Assembly (NCBI GenBank): GCA_010093485.1
Contig: MU001506.1
Location: forward strand, 434,001-498,000
DNA length: 64,000 bases
Direction: 5' to 3'
DNA from: Karstenula rhodostoma CBS 690.94
Lineage: Eukaryota > Ascomycota > Dothideomycetes > Pleosporales > Didymosphaeriaceae
Both the position numbers and the translations under genes were made by a program. Every line of letters begins with the position of its first letter. Within the stretch, counting starts at the first letter, position 1. The notes under the pieces are model-generated. The model had not been told where the DNA came from and searched no databases. It saw nothing but the letters and a program-made list of their open reading frames with translations. Positions 23,107-34,200 of the stretch are shown in pieces.

Positions 23107-24104
23107 CTACCCTCCTCTCTTCTTGATGACAAACTCAATAGCCAGCGGCACATCCTTCACAATCGCATTTGGAACACCCAGCTTCTGCATAGACATCGGC
23201 AGCGACCCCTCCGCATCGCTATCAGTCGCCATCTCCCACCTAGCGACCACCTTCCCATCCTTGTCCACTTTGGCGATCTTTTCTAGACTGACGTATCTCC
23301 CCTCAATGACCTTTCTGCCATCCTGCTTCTTCTGGAAAAGAGTCCCGGATGCAGGGCTCTTGTACATGTGTTTGGCATTGACCACATGAACATGAGATCG
23401 CTCTCTGATGGCGGGAGGAAATGTTGTCAACTCAACGGGGAATTGTAGATCGATGGACTGCGCGAGGGTTCCGGAGGCCGGGTGGGTAGGGATGAAGGAG
23501 ACCAGGAGGACGGTGAAGACGCGGTCGTTGAAGAGGGCGGGGGCGGGCATGCTGTGGTGCATTTGTGTTACTGTCACCGGTCAGTATGCATCTTCAAGCA
23601 CCAGTGCACAACAAGGCTCAAGACGGGGAAGAATCAAAGACACTTACTCCTGATGTTCACATCCCTCACACCCTCAATCTCCTCCTCCACGTGCCACTCC
23701 AACAACGTATTGACATCGTAAATCGCCGGCGTATACTCCATCTCGTTCCGCTCATGGTTCTTCCTCAGCACCTCATCCAGCTCTTCGTAGCTCACCTCCT
23801 CATGGAAGCTCCGCCGGGCAAACCACGTGCCCTCGACCTTGTCTTTCTTCTTGAGCTTCTCAATGACGATGGCCCCGGCACCTGGCACGCTCTCCCTCGC
23901 CTCCCCCATCGCATGAAACGAACGGAAGTCCTCTTCATTCGCTTCATTGAGGCATTGCGTGACGAACGCCCCGACCCCTGGCGGGCTGTGCTGTTCGTAG
24001 CTCAGCTCCGGATGTCTGGGCACCTGACTGACGCCCAGCGGCAGCAGCGCAAGCAGTTTCCTCCCCGGGAGCGCGCCCGCCCCGCCCTCCGCGTGCCCCA
24101 CCAT
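23107..24104 (-). CDS. DUF3074 (START-like) protein
   Basis: There are two exons, 24104-23648 and 23570-23107, with a 77-base intron (GTAAGT donor, GTGACAG acceptor), giving 306 residues. Residues ~90-150 contain the DUF3074 signature layout, with TWFARRSFHEEVSYEELDEVL followed by an NHERNEMEY segment. The second half has GRKVIEGRYVSLEKI and DSDAEGSLPMSMQ, matching the family's later conserved blocks. DUF3074 proteins are fungal members of the START/Bet v 1-like fold and probably bind a hydrophobic ligand; no enzyme activity is established. The length is slightly short for the family but the domain appears complete. The start ATGGTGGGG follows an in-frame stop-rich region. Confidence 0.75.
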
Positions 24105-26196
24105 GATGATTACTGCTCAAGCGGCGGGCGTCCGTCAATGTCCAGGGATTTAAGAGTCTTGGCGGGTTGGCGGAAGATTATTTGGTGGTCTGGCCGAAGA
24201 GTGAGCGGGAGAGGGAAGCGCTGCGGCCGTTTGACAGGTGGAGAGGGAATGCAATCGCGAGTCTAGACCTTCCCCAATAGACCGACACGCTTGCAGCCTT
24301 AGCGCGTATGCACATGCGCCTGTACAGAAAGGGTAGTTCGGTTGCCTCTCTTGATGCTTGCACAGCGCAACGAGCACGCCCACCTGCAGTTCAAGCATCA
24401 CGTGGAGAGTGGGGGTTCTGCTGGCCAATTAGACAGTTTGGATTTATTCTCACTCAGAAATCAAAAGCAAATAAACCGACAAATGATGGATGTTTTCTCG
24501 CAAAGCGCCAAATATTCATGTCTGCAGTGTGAGAGACAGAGGTGCAGACCAATTAGGGACGGGTGGCGAATACCGTGACTCCTGGGATACCCGAGCGCAT
24601 GAGCAGTGTACAGTGTTGACTACAGGTCGTTTGTGCGGCCTGTGCATAGCAGGCCGCATTTGCCTAGGCCGACGGCCCGCGCGGGTGCGCATCCATTGCT
24701 TGCGGTGTCCTACAATGTTAAAGGGAAGTGTTAGCGCTTGGAAGGCTACGATGAGCCATGAGTTGCCAGACAATAAACTGTCATGACAGTGCCATTAGCA
24801 TGTACAATGAAAGTAAGGTGGCAGACCGGCAATCGAGTATCTCTTGCCCGCAGATCGTTATTCTCGGATACTTCGTGGTGGCGATACCCATCGCATCCAG
24901 CCGCGGGAACAACCCAGAGGTCTTATTTCCAGCCTTCCGCAATACTGTTGTTCTCGTAACGAAGTGACACATGCAAAGATTTAACGCCTCCACAAACCCT
25001 AACCCAGTTCGAGCCAGCGCGAGCTGTGTACCATGGCTCCGCGGCGTGAGCATCTGGAACGCCCCCATATGTCCTATTCCTCTCTATTCACGGATCTTAT
25101 ATGCCGTAGGCGAGGCCGTACTCACGTCTCCGCATGGCCAGAACCACTTGGCGGGCCCGTCATGCACATAAATGCCATGATTGCTAGGCCGATATCTGCA
25201 CCATCTGCATCAGGCAATACATGGCAAAGTGCAAACTTTTGCATGCCGCGCAGGGTTAGCACGCAAAACCAGATCGGGCAGTGATCAACAGGTTCATGGT
25301 CTGACGTTGGCCCGTGGAAAGCTTGTGTGAACTGCACCTCTTGATAGGACTGTGTTGAGCGATCTTTCTCCATTGGAAGCTAAGCCGGTGTCGCGACACG
25401 CCGAACTACCAATTCGCTGTCGGCAACGTACACGCGCCGCTAGAAAATAAAACACAAGAATACGCAGCCGACGGCGTGAGACAAGATCGAGATCGTACAC
25501 GACAGCGGCTGCGAACCTAGGGGATATTTTAAACCGTTTTTAGAGGTCTAGACCTTTTCACCAGAAGTCAGGAGGGCAAAATAGCACCTGATTGGCCTGC
25601 GATGCAGCACCAACATCTATCAGTATCAACATCAAATCACGAACCCCGCGTGCATAGCGGTGAGCTGTCGCACGGTCTGGAGCAGTCCAGAACGCGTGGT
25701 TGAGACGGTCAATGCTCGGGTCACAACTGCGACAATGGTTTATTTCGAGCTGCAACGATGAACGACGAAGTTGCTAGTCTGGGGTTCGATTGCTGGTATA
25801 TACTATGGCCTAGGCCGCTTGGCTATTTGGAGCACCAACACTGGTAATGCAGATTGAGCATGAAAAGCGTCCGAACGTCTTTCGTCGCGTGCGCGGCGTT
25901 GCGAACAAGCCCTGTCGTACAGCGATCGCCCCACGAAACAAATGCTCAACACCACACCATTGTGCGCTAGTGCGAAGCGGTAAGCGGTAAGCGGTACAAT
26001 CAGTCGGTGCAAATACGGCAATCCTGTATGGATAGTGCGCAAAACAACGATCTATACCACCGCTACAGATGTAAAATTTGATCGGCCATACCGGTGGAGC
26101 TAGAGCTGGTACTCGCTGGGTAATATGTGGCATTGATGCCAAAAAAGGGGGTTCCATACTCTAGGAAGTACGGGGGTATACTTGGCGTTAGAAATT
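24105..26196. other. 2.1-kb intergenic stretch, no gene recognised
   Basis: Both strands contain only short frames of poor composition. No repeat structure, tRNA or splice-linked coding block was found. Confidence 0.5.
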
Positions 26197-27937
26197 TCAA
26201 TGGTATCCGGATGTGTCCATGTCCTCGTCTTCTGCATCTGCGTCTGCTACTCTGGCCAACTCTCCTGCTCTCAGCAAGGCGGCAAGAGAAGAACTTGTTC
26301 TGTAGTCCGGATGTTGCAGAGGGGGTTTTGGTAGCGGTTGGATCGATGGACGGTCAAGGGGTGATGGGACAGATCCCATGGCGCTTGGCACGGGTGCCGG
26401 AAGTACACGCATTGACTTGGAGGCATCGATGAATGGAAGGGTCTGTCCGGTGTAGCTCGCTGCGTATCCACCCTGGCCACTATCCGATGATAATGTTGTA
26501 TCTTCATGGGTCAACGGTGGGAGCCGGTGCATCTCTCGATTTGAGCGCCGTGATGGTAGATCGATAGGTGCTTGGTAATGGGAGCTATATGATGGGGGTG
26601 TGGTTGATGGAGGGTATGAGGATGCATGGTTGTAAGACAACGAAAAGGGCAGGCTTGCATCAGACTGGCCTCTTGCATCTCTAGCCATGGCGCTTGATGT
26701 TGTTTCGAAGGAGTTCTCTTTGTTGAGACTTGCCGATCGTGGCGAAGCAGAAAGTGGGGAGTAATGCTCGGGTATTCGTGGCGAATTGAATCCGGATCGA
26801 TTGTGTATAGCAGGCGACGTCGATTTGGAGGGACGTGAGGGTCCAGAGGGTAATCGTGAAGGTCCCATGGGAGGACTCGCCTCTGTTCGATTTTGGCTGG
26901 CGTAATGATCCGACTGCGCTGAGCTGATCCTTCGGACCATTCTGCGTTCCGTGTGTTCGTGATTGTTGCTCCAAGAAGATGTGGTAGTGTCTGCCTCCAT
27001 CTTTGATCGTTTGCCTTCTGCCTCTGTCACCAGGAGTTACAATAAACCGATGCGGAGGGTGGAATGACTTACCCTTCGGTGGAGCAGCGTGTTTTGCCTT
27101 GAAATCTTCAAGATACTTCTGGTAAAACTCATATTCAGGGGTTTTCTTGTACTCCGCGAGCTCAGCGTAGTACTTCTCTTTCGCAGAATTGGCCTGGCGT
27201 TCGCAAGCATCTCTTGAGTCGGCAGGCAAGACCTGCCACCTTTCGCCGACAATCTTGGCGATCTCAGTGAAAGTGAGCTCCTGGCCTTTCAGATTCTCTC
27301 TTACTTCTGGTGGATGTTAGCAAGATGATGTAGAGAGCTATGGACGAGGTTGCTCACGATTAGAGAAGATGACATAAGCCGACGGAGGTCGCTCCGGCGC
27401 ATGTTCATCCGGCTGAAACAGGTTAGAACAACGCCAAACTGCAATGGGAAAGGCACACGGTGACGTGTGGGGCCAAGACTAACTTTAGGATGCCGTCTGT
27501 ATTTCCTCTTTGCGCTGGGTGTAACGCCTGCGACCGAGGTTTCGCCCTGTCTGAGTTTGGTTTCTGTCGCGGAGTCATCGCTGCGATATGAGCCGTCGAC
27601 GCTGCCTGCGTTTTCGAGTGCGATAGGCAGTGGACGGCCCGAGGACTGTCCTCGCGATTCGGCGATTGCCCGTTGAAGTTTCTGGTGTAGTGTTAGAGCA
27701 CAGCGTCTCCCGTATCGCGATAGCGTGTACGTACTCTTCGGTGTCCTAGTTTGACGCTGAGAGAGCCACTGTTTCATATTAACATGCGACCTTGGGACTG
27801 CACAGGAAAGCCTCCACTCACAGGTCCGATTCGGTGATGTCGAGGACGGTCTCCCAGGTGTCGAAGCCCTCGGACACGAATGCTTCCAGGTATTGGGACA
27901 GTCCCAATCGCGACAGCCGCTCCGCTAGGTCGCTCAT
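26197..27937 (-). CDS. SAM domain plus HMG-box transcription regulator
   Basis: There are six exons: 27937-27822, 27768-27735, 27681-27484, 27412-27358, 27306-27073 and 27023-26197. The five introns of 49-71 bases are all GT-AG and in phase, giving 487 residues. Residues 1-58 form a sterile alpha motif domain (ending LGSLSVKLGHRRKLQRAI). Residues ~122-205 form an HMG box starting RPPSAYVIFSN and containing FTEIAKIVGERWQVL and AKEKYYAELAEYKKTPEY. A Ser/Pro-rich disordered tail follows, ending in an acidic segment (DADAEDEDMD). SAM-HMG proteins are fungal nuclear regulators, several linked to sexual development, but the target here cannot be inferred. The third exon gives a basic linker (KRKYRRHPK), a likely nuclear localisation signal just before the box. 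Confidence 0.88.
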
Positions 27938-30277
27938 GTAGGTAGGATCTTGACGTTGTTGCAATAGGGTGGTGTTGTTGTGTGTCGAGTCCGACCGGAG
28001 TAGCCGCGAAGCCCAGAGGAGGAACAAAGGTCGGAGGCCAGTAGTATTAAGCCGCGGCAATGGCTACGCGCTTCAGACGTCGTTGACTCGCGCCGTGAAG
28101 TATACAAAAGAGCTAAATAGGAAATACTAATCTCGGGAGAGGAATTTTCTGATTGGTGCTGGGTGGCGGCCAATGCACCAGTGGCGTCTCCAGACAATAT
28201 GAAAAATAGGTTGGTGTTCAAGTGTTGCAGGGCGCAAAGCGCAAGAAGAGTAAGTATGGTGGATAGTTGTCTAGCACTCGTCCATAAGGAGGAGTAGCAC
28301 ACAACGTGGGTTTGGGGAAGGTGGGTCCCCAGACTGATCTGATCAGCGCTGTCTGTCTAATAATGCAACGGTACGGCAGCCGGGCGCAATTACGGTGCTT
28401 TCACAGGCACTGTGCTGGAAGAGAGCCGGGAAGTCCTAACGCAGGCACGACCATGTAGCGGCCAGTAGGGTTCAGGATGGGACCGTACGGCATTGGGCGC
28501 GTCCACAGCGGGCATGCACAGCAGTGGGTGGTGGACCGTGGACCATAGACCATGGGCTCACGCGGTGCACACCAGTGGAAAAGAGGCGGTCCAGATTCTC
28601 GAAACAGGAATGGTCCTAGGAGAGATTGCGTGGAGAGGCCATGGCAGTGCGGCGGTTTCCAGATGTGTGGGTTTCGGCGAGTTTACGAGAGAGGCGAGGG
28701 CATGGCAGAGGGAGGGGGAGAGGTGGAAATCTTGGGATGGATGGCGAGTGGCCGATAGCTGGTGAGGTCAGAGCGAAAGATCGGCAGCGACGCCGGAGCC
28801 CTGACGACGGCTGGAGCAAGGCAGGCGTAGCAGGGAGCTTTCGCACTGGCACACAATTCGGCGAGACTTCGTCGAGGTTCTGGCAGCACACGGCGCGGTC
28901 ACAGGCGGAAAAGCCCCAGAGGCACCGTGATTCCTGCTGAGTGGCTGGGCGAAGCCTGCGAGGACCAAAACTAGCGAGCGCTGTAGATCGAGACAAAGGA
29001 CGCGATCGGTTCGCAGGCACGTAGCGCGCTGCAGGGCCCCAGCCAACATCGCGCTTCGGGAATGGCTGCAGGTCGGCCGGCGTGCCTGTGCCGGATGTTT
29101 TGCCAGCAGGCTAGCGAAGCGGCAGCCCCTCAGCCTTGGCGACTGGCTTTTGCTGGCGTGCCGGCGGAGATTCGAGAGAACCGGGGACAATGGTGTGAGA
29201 CGCCCAACGTTGTTCCGCCTTCGGAAGAGGCCCAGTGTGCAGCGGTTCCACCATGCACCAGGGGAAAACTCCCAAAAACGCTAGCCAGCGCGGCAGATAA
29301 TCAGCCCATTCCTCTGCTGCGGTATGGATGTCCTGGTGTCGGCTGTAAGCGAGCGAGTCGCCCTCACCCGTCGCTCTTCACTCATCACTTGCGCTGCGAT
29401 CTGCATCGAGACACCGCGAAGCTTTGTGATGCTCCGTGTTCCAGCAGATCGATACTGTTCGCAGCGTGCTGCCGAGCGATCAGGGGCGGAGTGGAAGGTC
29501 TGGGCACGTTTGTTTCCGCCGCTGATGTTACACTGACCAATGGCAGCACCCGGAGACACCGTAGTGGAGTCAAGCAGAGCGGAGGGGATCTTCTAGTGCA
29601 GAAGACCCTGAGTGGCGAGAGCATTGTTATCAGATTACGCCGCAGAGAGCGATGGGAGTCTGCAGTTGTCAGAATGGCCGTCTGACTCTTCGATGATGTC
29701 GTATGGCAATCTCAAAAGGCACGAAGGGTCCACTGACCAAATGCGTTCGGGAACAATTGCAGCTCGATATGATGTGATAGGCTGGCGACGCATTACGACA
29801 GGATGATGCGTGTCGAGCGCCCACGGATCGCCCCTACATCCAGATCGCAACAGCTGCAACCCAATCGGAGTCACACTTAAAAGTCTAGAGAATAGAGGTG
29901 GACCGGTCATGCCTCTCTTGGAGACCGATGGAGCGTTAAAGAAGTGGGAAACTTTCTCGCCGAAGCGCGTGGCTCGCTGCGATTTGCACATGCGTCACAT
30001 TGGCTCAAGGCCAGCGCTTGGAACGAGGAGTTATTATGGCGTCTGATCCGTGAATCTTCTCGATATTGTTAGGCTCTGTACCGTGTTCGAGCCACGGCAG
30101 AGCAGTACCCGTTAGCGCTTTCTACACCACTAGCACCCATCGAATCTGCCTCGACGGCTATCCCAATTCAATGTGATACGGGCATTCCAGTTCGAGGGAC
30201 CGCTCTCACAAAGCCAATGTGACTGGATGCCCCGCCACCCAGGGCTCGCTGATAGAACATTCTCCGCACTTCGCAGT
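27938..30277. other. 2.3-kb GC-rich stretch without a supported gene
   Basis: Many overlapping frames occur on both strands because stop codons are rare in GC-rich DNA, but none has domain motifs or splice logic. A hairpin with an 11-bp interrupted stem lies at 30073-30103. Confidence 0.5.
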
Positions 30278-30804
30278 TTACCCGTCCACCCATTTCCCGT
30301 CTCCTCCTGGGACCATCTGAGTGATTGTCAGTGTTCGAACAGATACTCGTTTTGCGCCCACCATACCATGCAGATGTTGTTGCCATTGAGGAGGATCTTC
30401 GACATCCGTGTCTCACCCTCTTGGGGGTCGCTGCGGCTGTCAGTGCTGCCTCCAGTGCAACGATCATCGCAGCCGTTTGCACTCACATCTCGCGCACATC
30501 CTCGAGGACCATATCTGACGACTATTAACGGCTTGCTTTCATGCGTATCACTTGACTGCACATACTGACGTAGTCGTCGAATCCAATCAACTTGCCCACA
30601 AACTCTGCACACCATCAGTCTAGCTCTTGCATGCTGATAACATAGACCAACCCTTGTGATTGTTCATGATGATCCAGATCTGTGAGCCCACGCACTTGTC
30701 GACGAGTTCTGCAGGCGTCAGCATGTGACCTGAGCACGCACCGCCAGAACCTTACCGAGTGGCAACAGAGGATGATGAACCTTGGGCAGCGGCGGGAGCG
30801 ACAT
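30278..30804 (-). CDS. LSM5: LSm5, U6 snRNA-associated Sm-like protein
   Basis: There are six very short exons: 30804-30756, 30708-30652, 30604-30566, 30514-30487, 30430-30367 and 30316-30278. The five introns are 47-56 bases, all GT-AG; joining them gives 91 residues. The product starts MSLPPLPK and contains LPLELVDKCVGSQIWIIMN, EFVGKLIGFDDYVNMVLEDV and MSKILLNGNNICMMVPGG, the Sm1 and Sm2 motifs of LSm5 in order. LSm5 is a subunit of the LSm1-7 ring (mRNA decapping, cytoplasm) and the LSm2-8 ring (U6 snRNA binding, nucleus). Nearly half the gene is intron. The third intron's GTATGT donor and the second's GTTGGT donor are the weakest, but only this structure keeps the conserved motifs in frame. 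Confidence 0.92.
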
Positions 30805-31271
30805 GGCTGCAATTTCCTGATTATCGAAGAGCTTGCCGTGGTGCTGTTGTCGTCTTCGGGTCGGCAAGCGAACTGAGGCTGGTGGGCGATTGATAGCAGA
30901 CGCTTGGCGGCAAAGCGCGCGCCTACGCGAGCTAGCCGCCCGTCAATTCTCACCGCACTAGGGTCCGGTTTCTGGCAATACGGACGCCATTCATCAGGCA
31001 GGCGTCCTCTGTGTACGCGCCCCGCGACATCTTCTGCCTGCGCAAGCAAACAATGGAGCCCAATGCTCCGTCAAAGATGCGCGTTCCCCCTTGGCGCGCC
31101 GGAGGTAGTGTCATGGACGCGTCGTGATGGCCGAGGCCCAGCTCGGAGCATGCTGTTGCCTTCAACTCTGTGGCGAACGAGAGGACAGCAGTACTTATAC
31201 CCAACTCGTGTCTGAGATCTATGCTGAACTGATGCAGTGCATCCCTGTTCCTATGCTTGCCTCCCTTTGCC
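30805..31271. promoter_or_regulatory. shared upstream region of LSM5 and the RNase D-like gene
   Basis: LSM5 (minus) and the 1408-aa exonuclease-domain gene (plus) are divergent with 467 bases between their start codons. No TATA box is obvious. Frames inside are short. A shared promoter is inferred from geometry only. Confidence 0.4.
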
Positions 31272-34200
31272 ATGCCACCCTACCGAGCCGTACACCATCA
31301 CGCCCCGTCCGCAGTCGTCCCATCCAAACCACCACACACGGATGCACAAGGCATAGTGAAGGCCCATCCGGCTTCAGAGAAGATACACAGGCAAACGGAA
31401 TCTGCGAGGACCCTGCGAAGGAGAATCCGTCCCCCCACGGCTCGGAAGCCCATCACGATTCGGAAGCTTCCTACCACGATCCAGAGGCCTGGTCTCTTAC
31501 GGAAAGAAGATACCCGGACCTTGGCATCCACATCACCGCGCGCCGACCGATATGATAAAGAGAGACTTGACAGAAAGGGCCGTGCGCTAAATCCGACTTT
31601 TACCTTTCCGCAAGAGCCTGGTTCTATATATCGGGGGTTCGGTAACAGGGCAGCTTCAATGCAGGAGCTTCGAGGCGCGAGAGCACGCCGACGCCTCGTG
31701 CGTCGCCACCTGCCTCACTCCTCTCAGAACCCCAATGGTACTCCGAATGTCGATGAAATGGACGATGACGACTACACTGTGGAACGGGACACTGGCACAA
31801 TACTTCCGGAATTGCTTGAAGCCAAGCATTTGACCACTGCCGTTAGATTAACGGCTGTTCAAGTCGAACAAATATGCGAAGCCGTTTGCGCACCGATACA
31901 ACATTCAGTCGCGGGGTTACAGAAGCTACTTGCCAGTTATGGGCCTGCGGGGTGTACGGCCATCTCACAAAGTATCGCAACACGCATGGAATCACTGTCT
32001 CAAGTGCGGGATCTCCATATTCAAGCAGTGAAGGCACGCGACCTGCTCGTGGAATTGTGTCATTTCTATCGAGGTTTGGTCAGAGCAGCATCGGGTATTC
32101 CTAATGACGTCGATGCAGCTGTATATGCAGTCGTCAGACGGAAATTCTTGCTTGAGTACCATCGTTACCTGATCCAGGGTCTGGCCAAAGAGATTGCGGC
32201 GGATGTACGAGACCCAATCCTCAATGCCATTCCCGCTTTCGACGCCGCGCTGTTGCGAGAACGACTGTTGACTCTCGATGAAGTTATTGCCACCGCGTTT
32301 CCGCAGATCAAGATTGCTTCAGGGAAACTAAAGACGATTTTCTTGATTGAAGTAGGTGGAGAAGGTCTAGGTCGCCTTCATGCGTACGAGTTCTGGAAAT
32401 CCTGTCAATTTGATGATGCGTTGAAAATCCTACACAGACTGAAAGTACGGCATAAAGATGAACAGCTTTCCCGTCAGTATTCGATATCAACGACTAAAGC
32501 GCTCTCTATTATCGATATAGATGTCGCTAAACTTGATAAACGTCTCGGGGCCATCATAGTGGCTCTCGAAGACCTTTCCAGACATCTACAAGACAAGGCA
32601 GCCATGGCAGGGAGAGCAGGAGCTCTTGAACCATTCGCCAATTCCATCAGGAACAAGGTGGTCGAGTGGCTGAGATGGACATACCAGAGGGAATACCGCG
32701 AGGCATGGCGTCAACGTGCAGCAATAATGGAGCTACAGCGCTGGGGCTACCTTCCCTCACCATGGTGCAAGAAATTGTGGGCGACACCGCGAAGCGTGAG
32801 AAGCGAACGCAGGTCGAAACTCCGTGCATACATAAAAGGAATGTCTACGCAATTCCATGTTACGTATCACTGGACTAGTGGAGGATCGGTCAAGCCATGG
32901 GCTCACACGATCGAGACCCCGGCTCGCACAATTGAGACCCGGGTTCGCAAACCCAGGCCGACGGTCAATCGGAGGATGAAGCTCAAAATAGAACGCGGAG
33001 TATCTTTGAGGAAATTGCGCAGACTGCTGTCGGCAACGTTGCTCTCATATCAAAGTCGCACAATCAAGAGCTGGCGCAGTGTCGACCGGCTCGCTTCTTT
33101 ACCGAAGACGGAAAAGCCCTCCACCTCGACGCAGATTGGGAAAACTATCACTGCATTAGGATTCTACGATAAGGTTGACAAGAAAGGCAACGATTGGCCA
33201 AGGAAGGTGGAGCCTTTGAGGAGGGATTCCGGTGAACCTGTCGTACGCTGGAGTTATTCCAAGGCAAAGCCAATGCGGGTACCACCTCAGCTCAGACCAC
33301 GGTTCCAGGCAACCCAGCCCATGAGAACACCTCATCCAACATCGATTTCTTTCAGCGGCGATGCTTGGGAGCAGAGCGTCGACGTGTTGACAAACCCTGA
33401 TACCAATGGCCAAAGAAGCCTCGTTGGTGAAAGTTCAATCTATTCACTTGGCGGTGGCACTAGTGATGACCAAATCGACACAAAGCATCCATGTACTGAT
33501 TCAAGTGGCGAACAGAAGGCCGAATACCCCAACGATCCACCCGACGAGCAGAATCCTCAATCGCCTAACGAAAACATGGACAAAGCGTCGAACGAGGATC
33601 CACCCCACGAAAGCGAGCAGGAGGAAGAGTCCGAGAGCGAAGCTGACGAGGACTCCGATACGAAAGAGCCTGAGGAGGAACATATCCCGTTGACCTATCG
33701 AATCCCCTCGGATGTCCTAGAAAATGCTCTACAGGCACCTCCGCAAACCCGCGCGAGCTACTGGAGTCAAAAACTTTACCGCGGTCCAGAAGACGAGGAG
33801 CTTCTATTACATTACTGCGTGAATATGGAGGTCTCAGAGCGAGTCGCCAAGCACTTTCTGAATGAGAAGGTCGTGGGCTTTGACATCGAGTGGAAGCCTT
33901 TCGGGTCTCTGGACTCGATTAAGGAGAACGCATCTCTGATACAACTGGCCACCGAAGATCGCATCGCCTTGTTCCACATCGCGCGTTTCCCGGGCAAAAC
34001 GCCAGAGCAACTCATGCCACCAACTTTGAAAGCCGTCTTGGAGTCCCCTGATACGTACAAGGTTGGGGTTGCGGTCAAAGGCGACTGCAGTCGACTGGAA
34101 AAGTATTTTGGTCTTAACGTCCGTGGAGTGTTCGAACTCAGTCGGCTCCACAATCTCGTTGAGTACTATGGAACAGAACCGAGCAAGGTCAACAACAAGC

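Noticed and set aside
28480..30000. Many long frames on both strands in GC-rich DNA
   Set aside because: They overlap in all phases, have Arg/Ala-rich random composition, no motifs and no splice logic.
30073..30103. Hairpin with TTCGAGC loop, considered as tRNA T-arm or terminator
   Set aside because: No other tRNA arms, no T-run after the stem, and nuclear fungal genes do not use such terminators.
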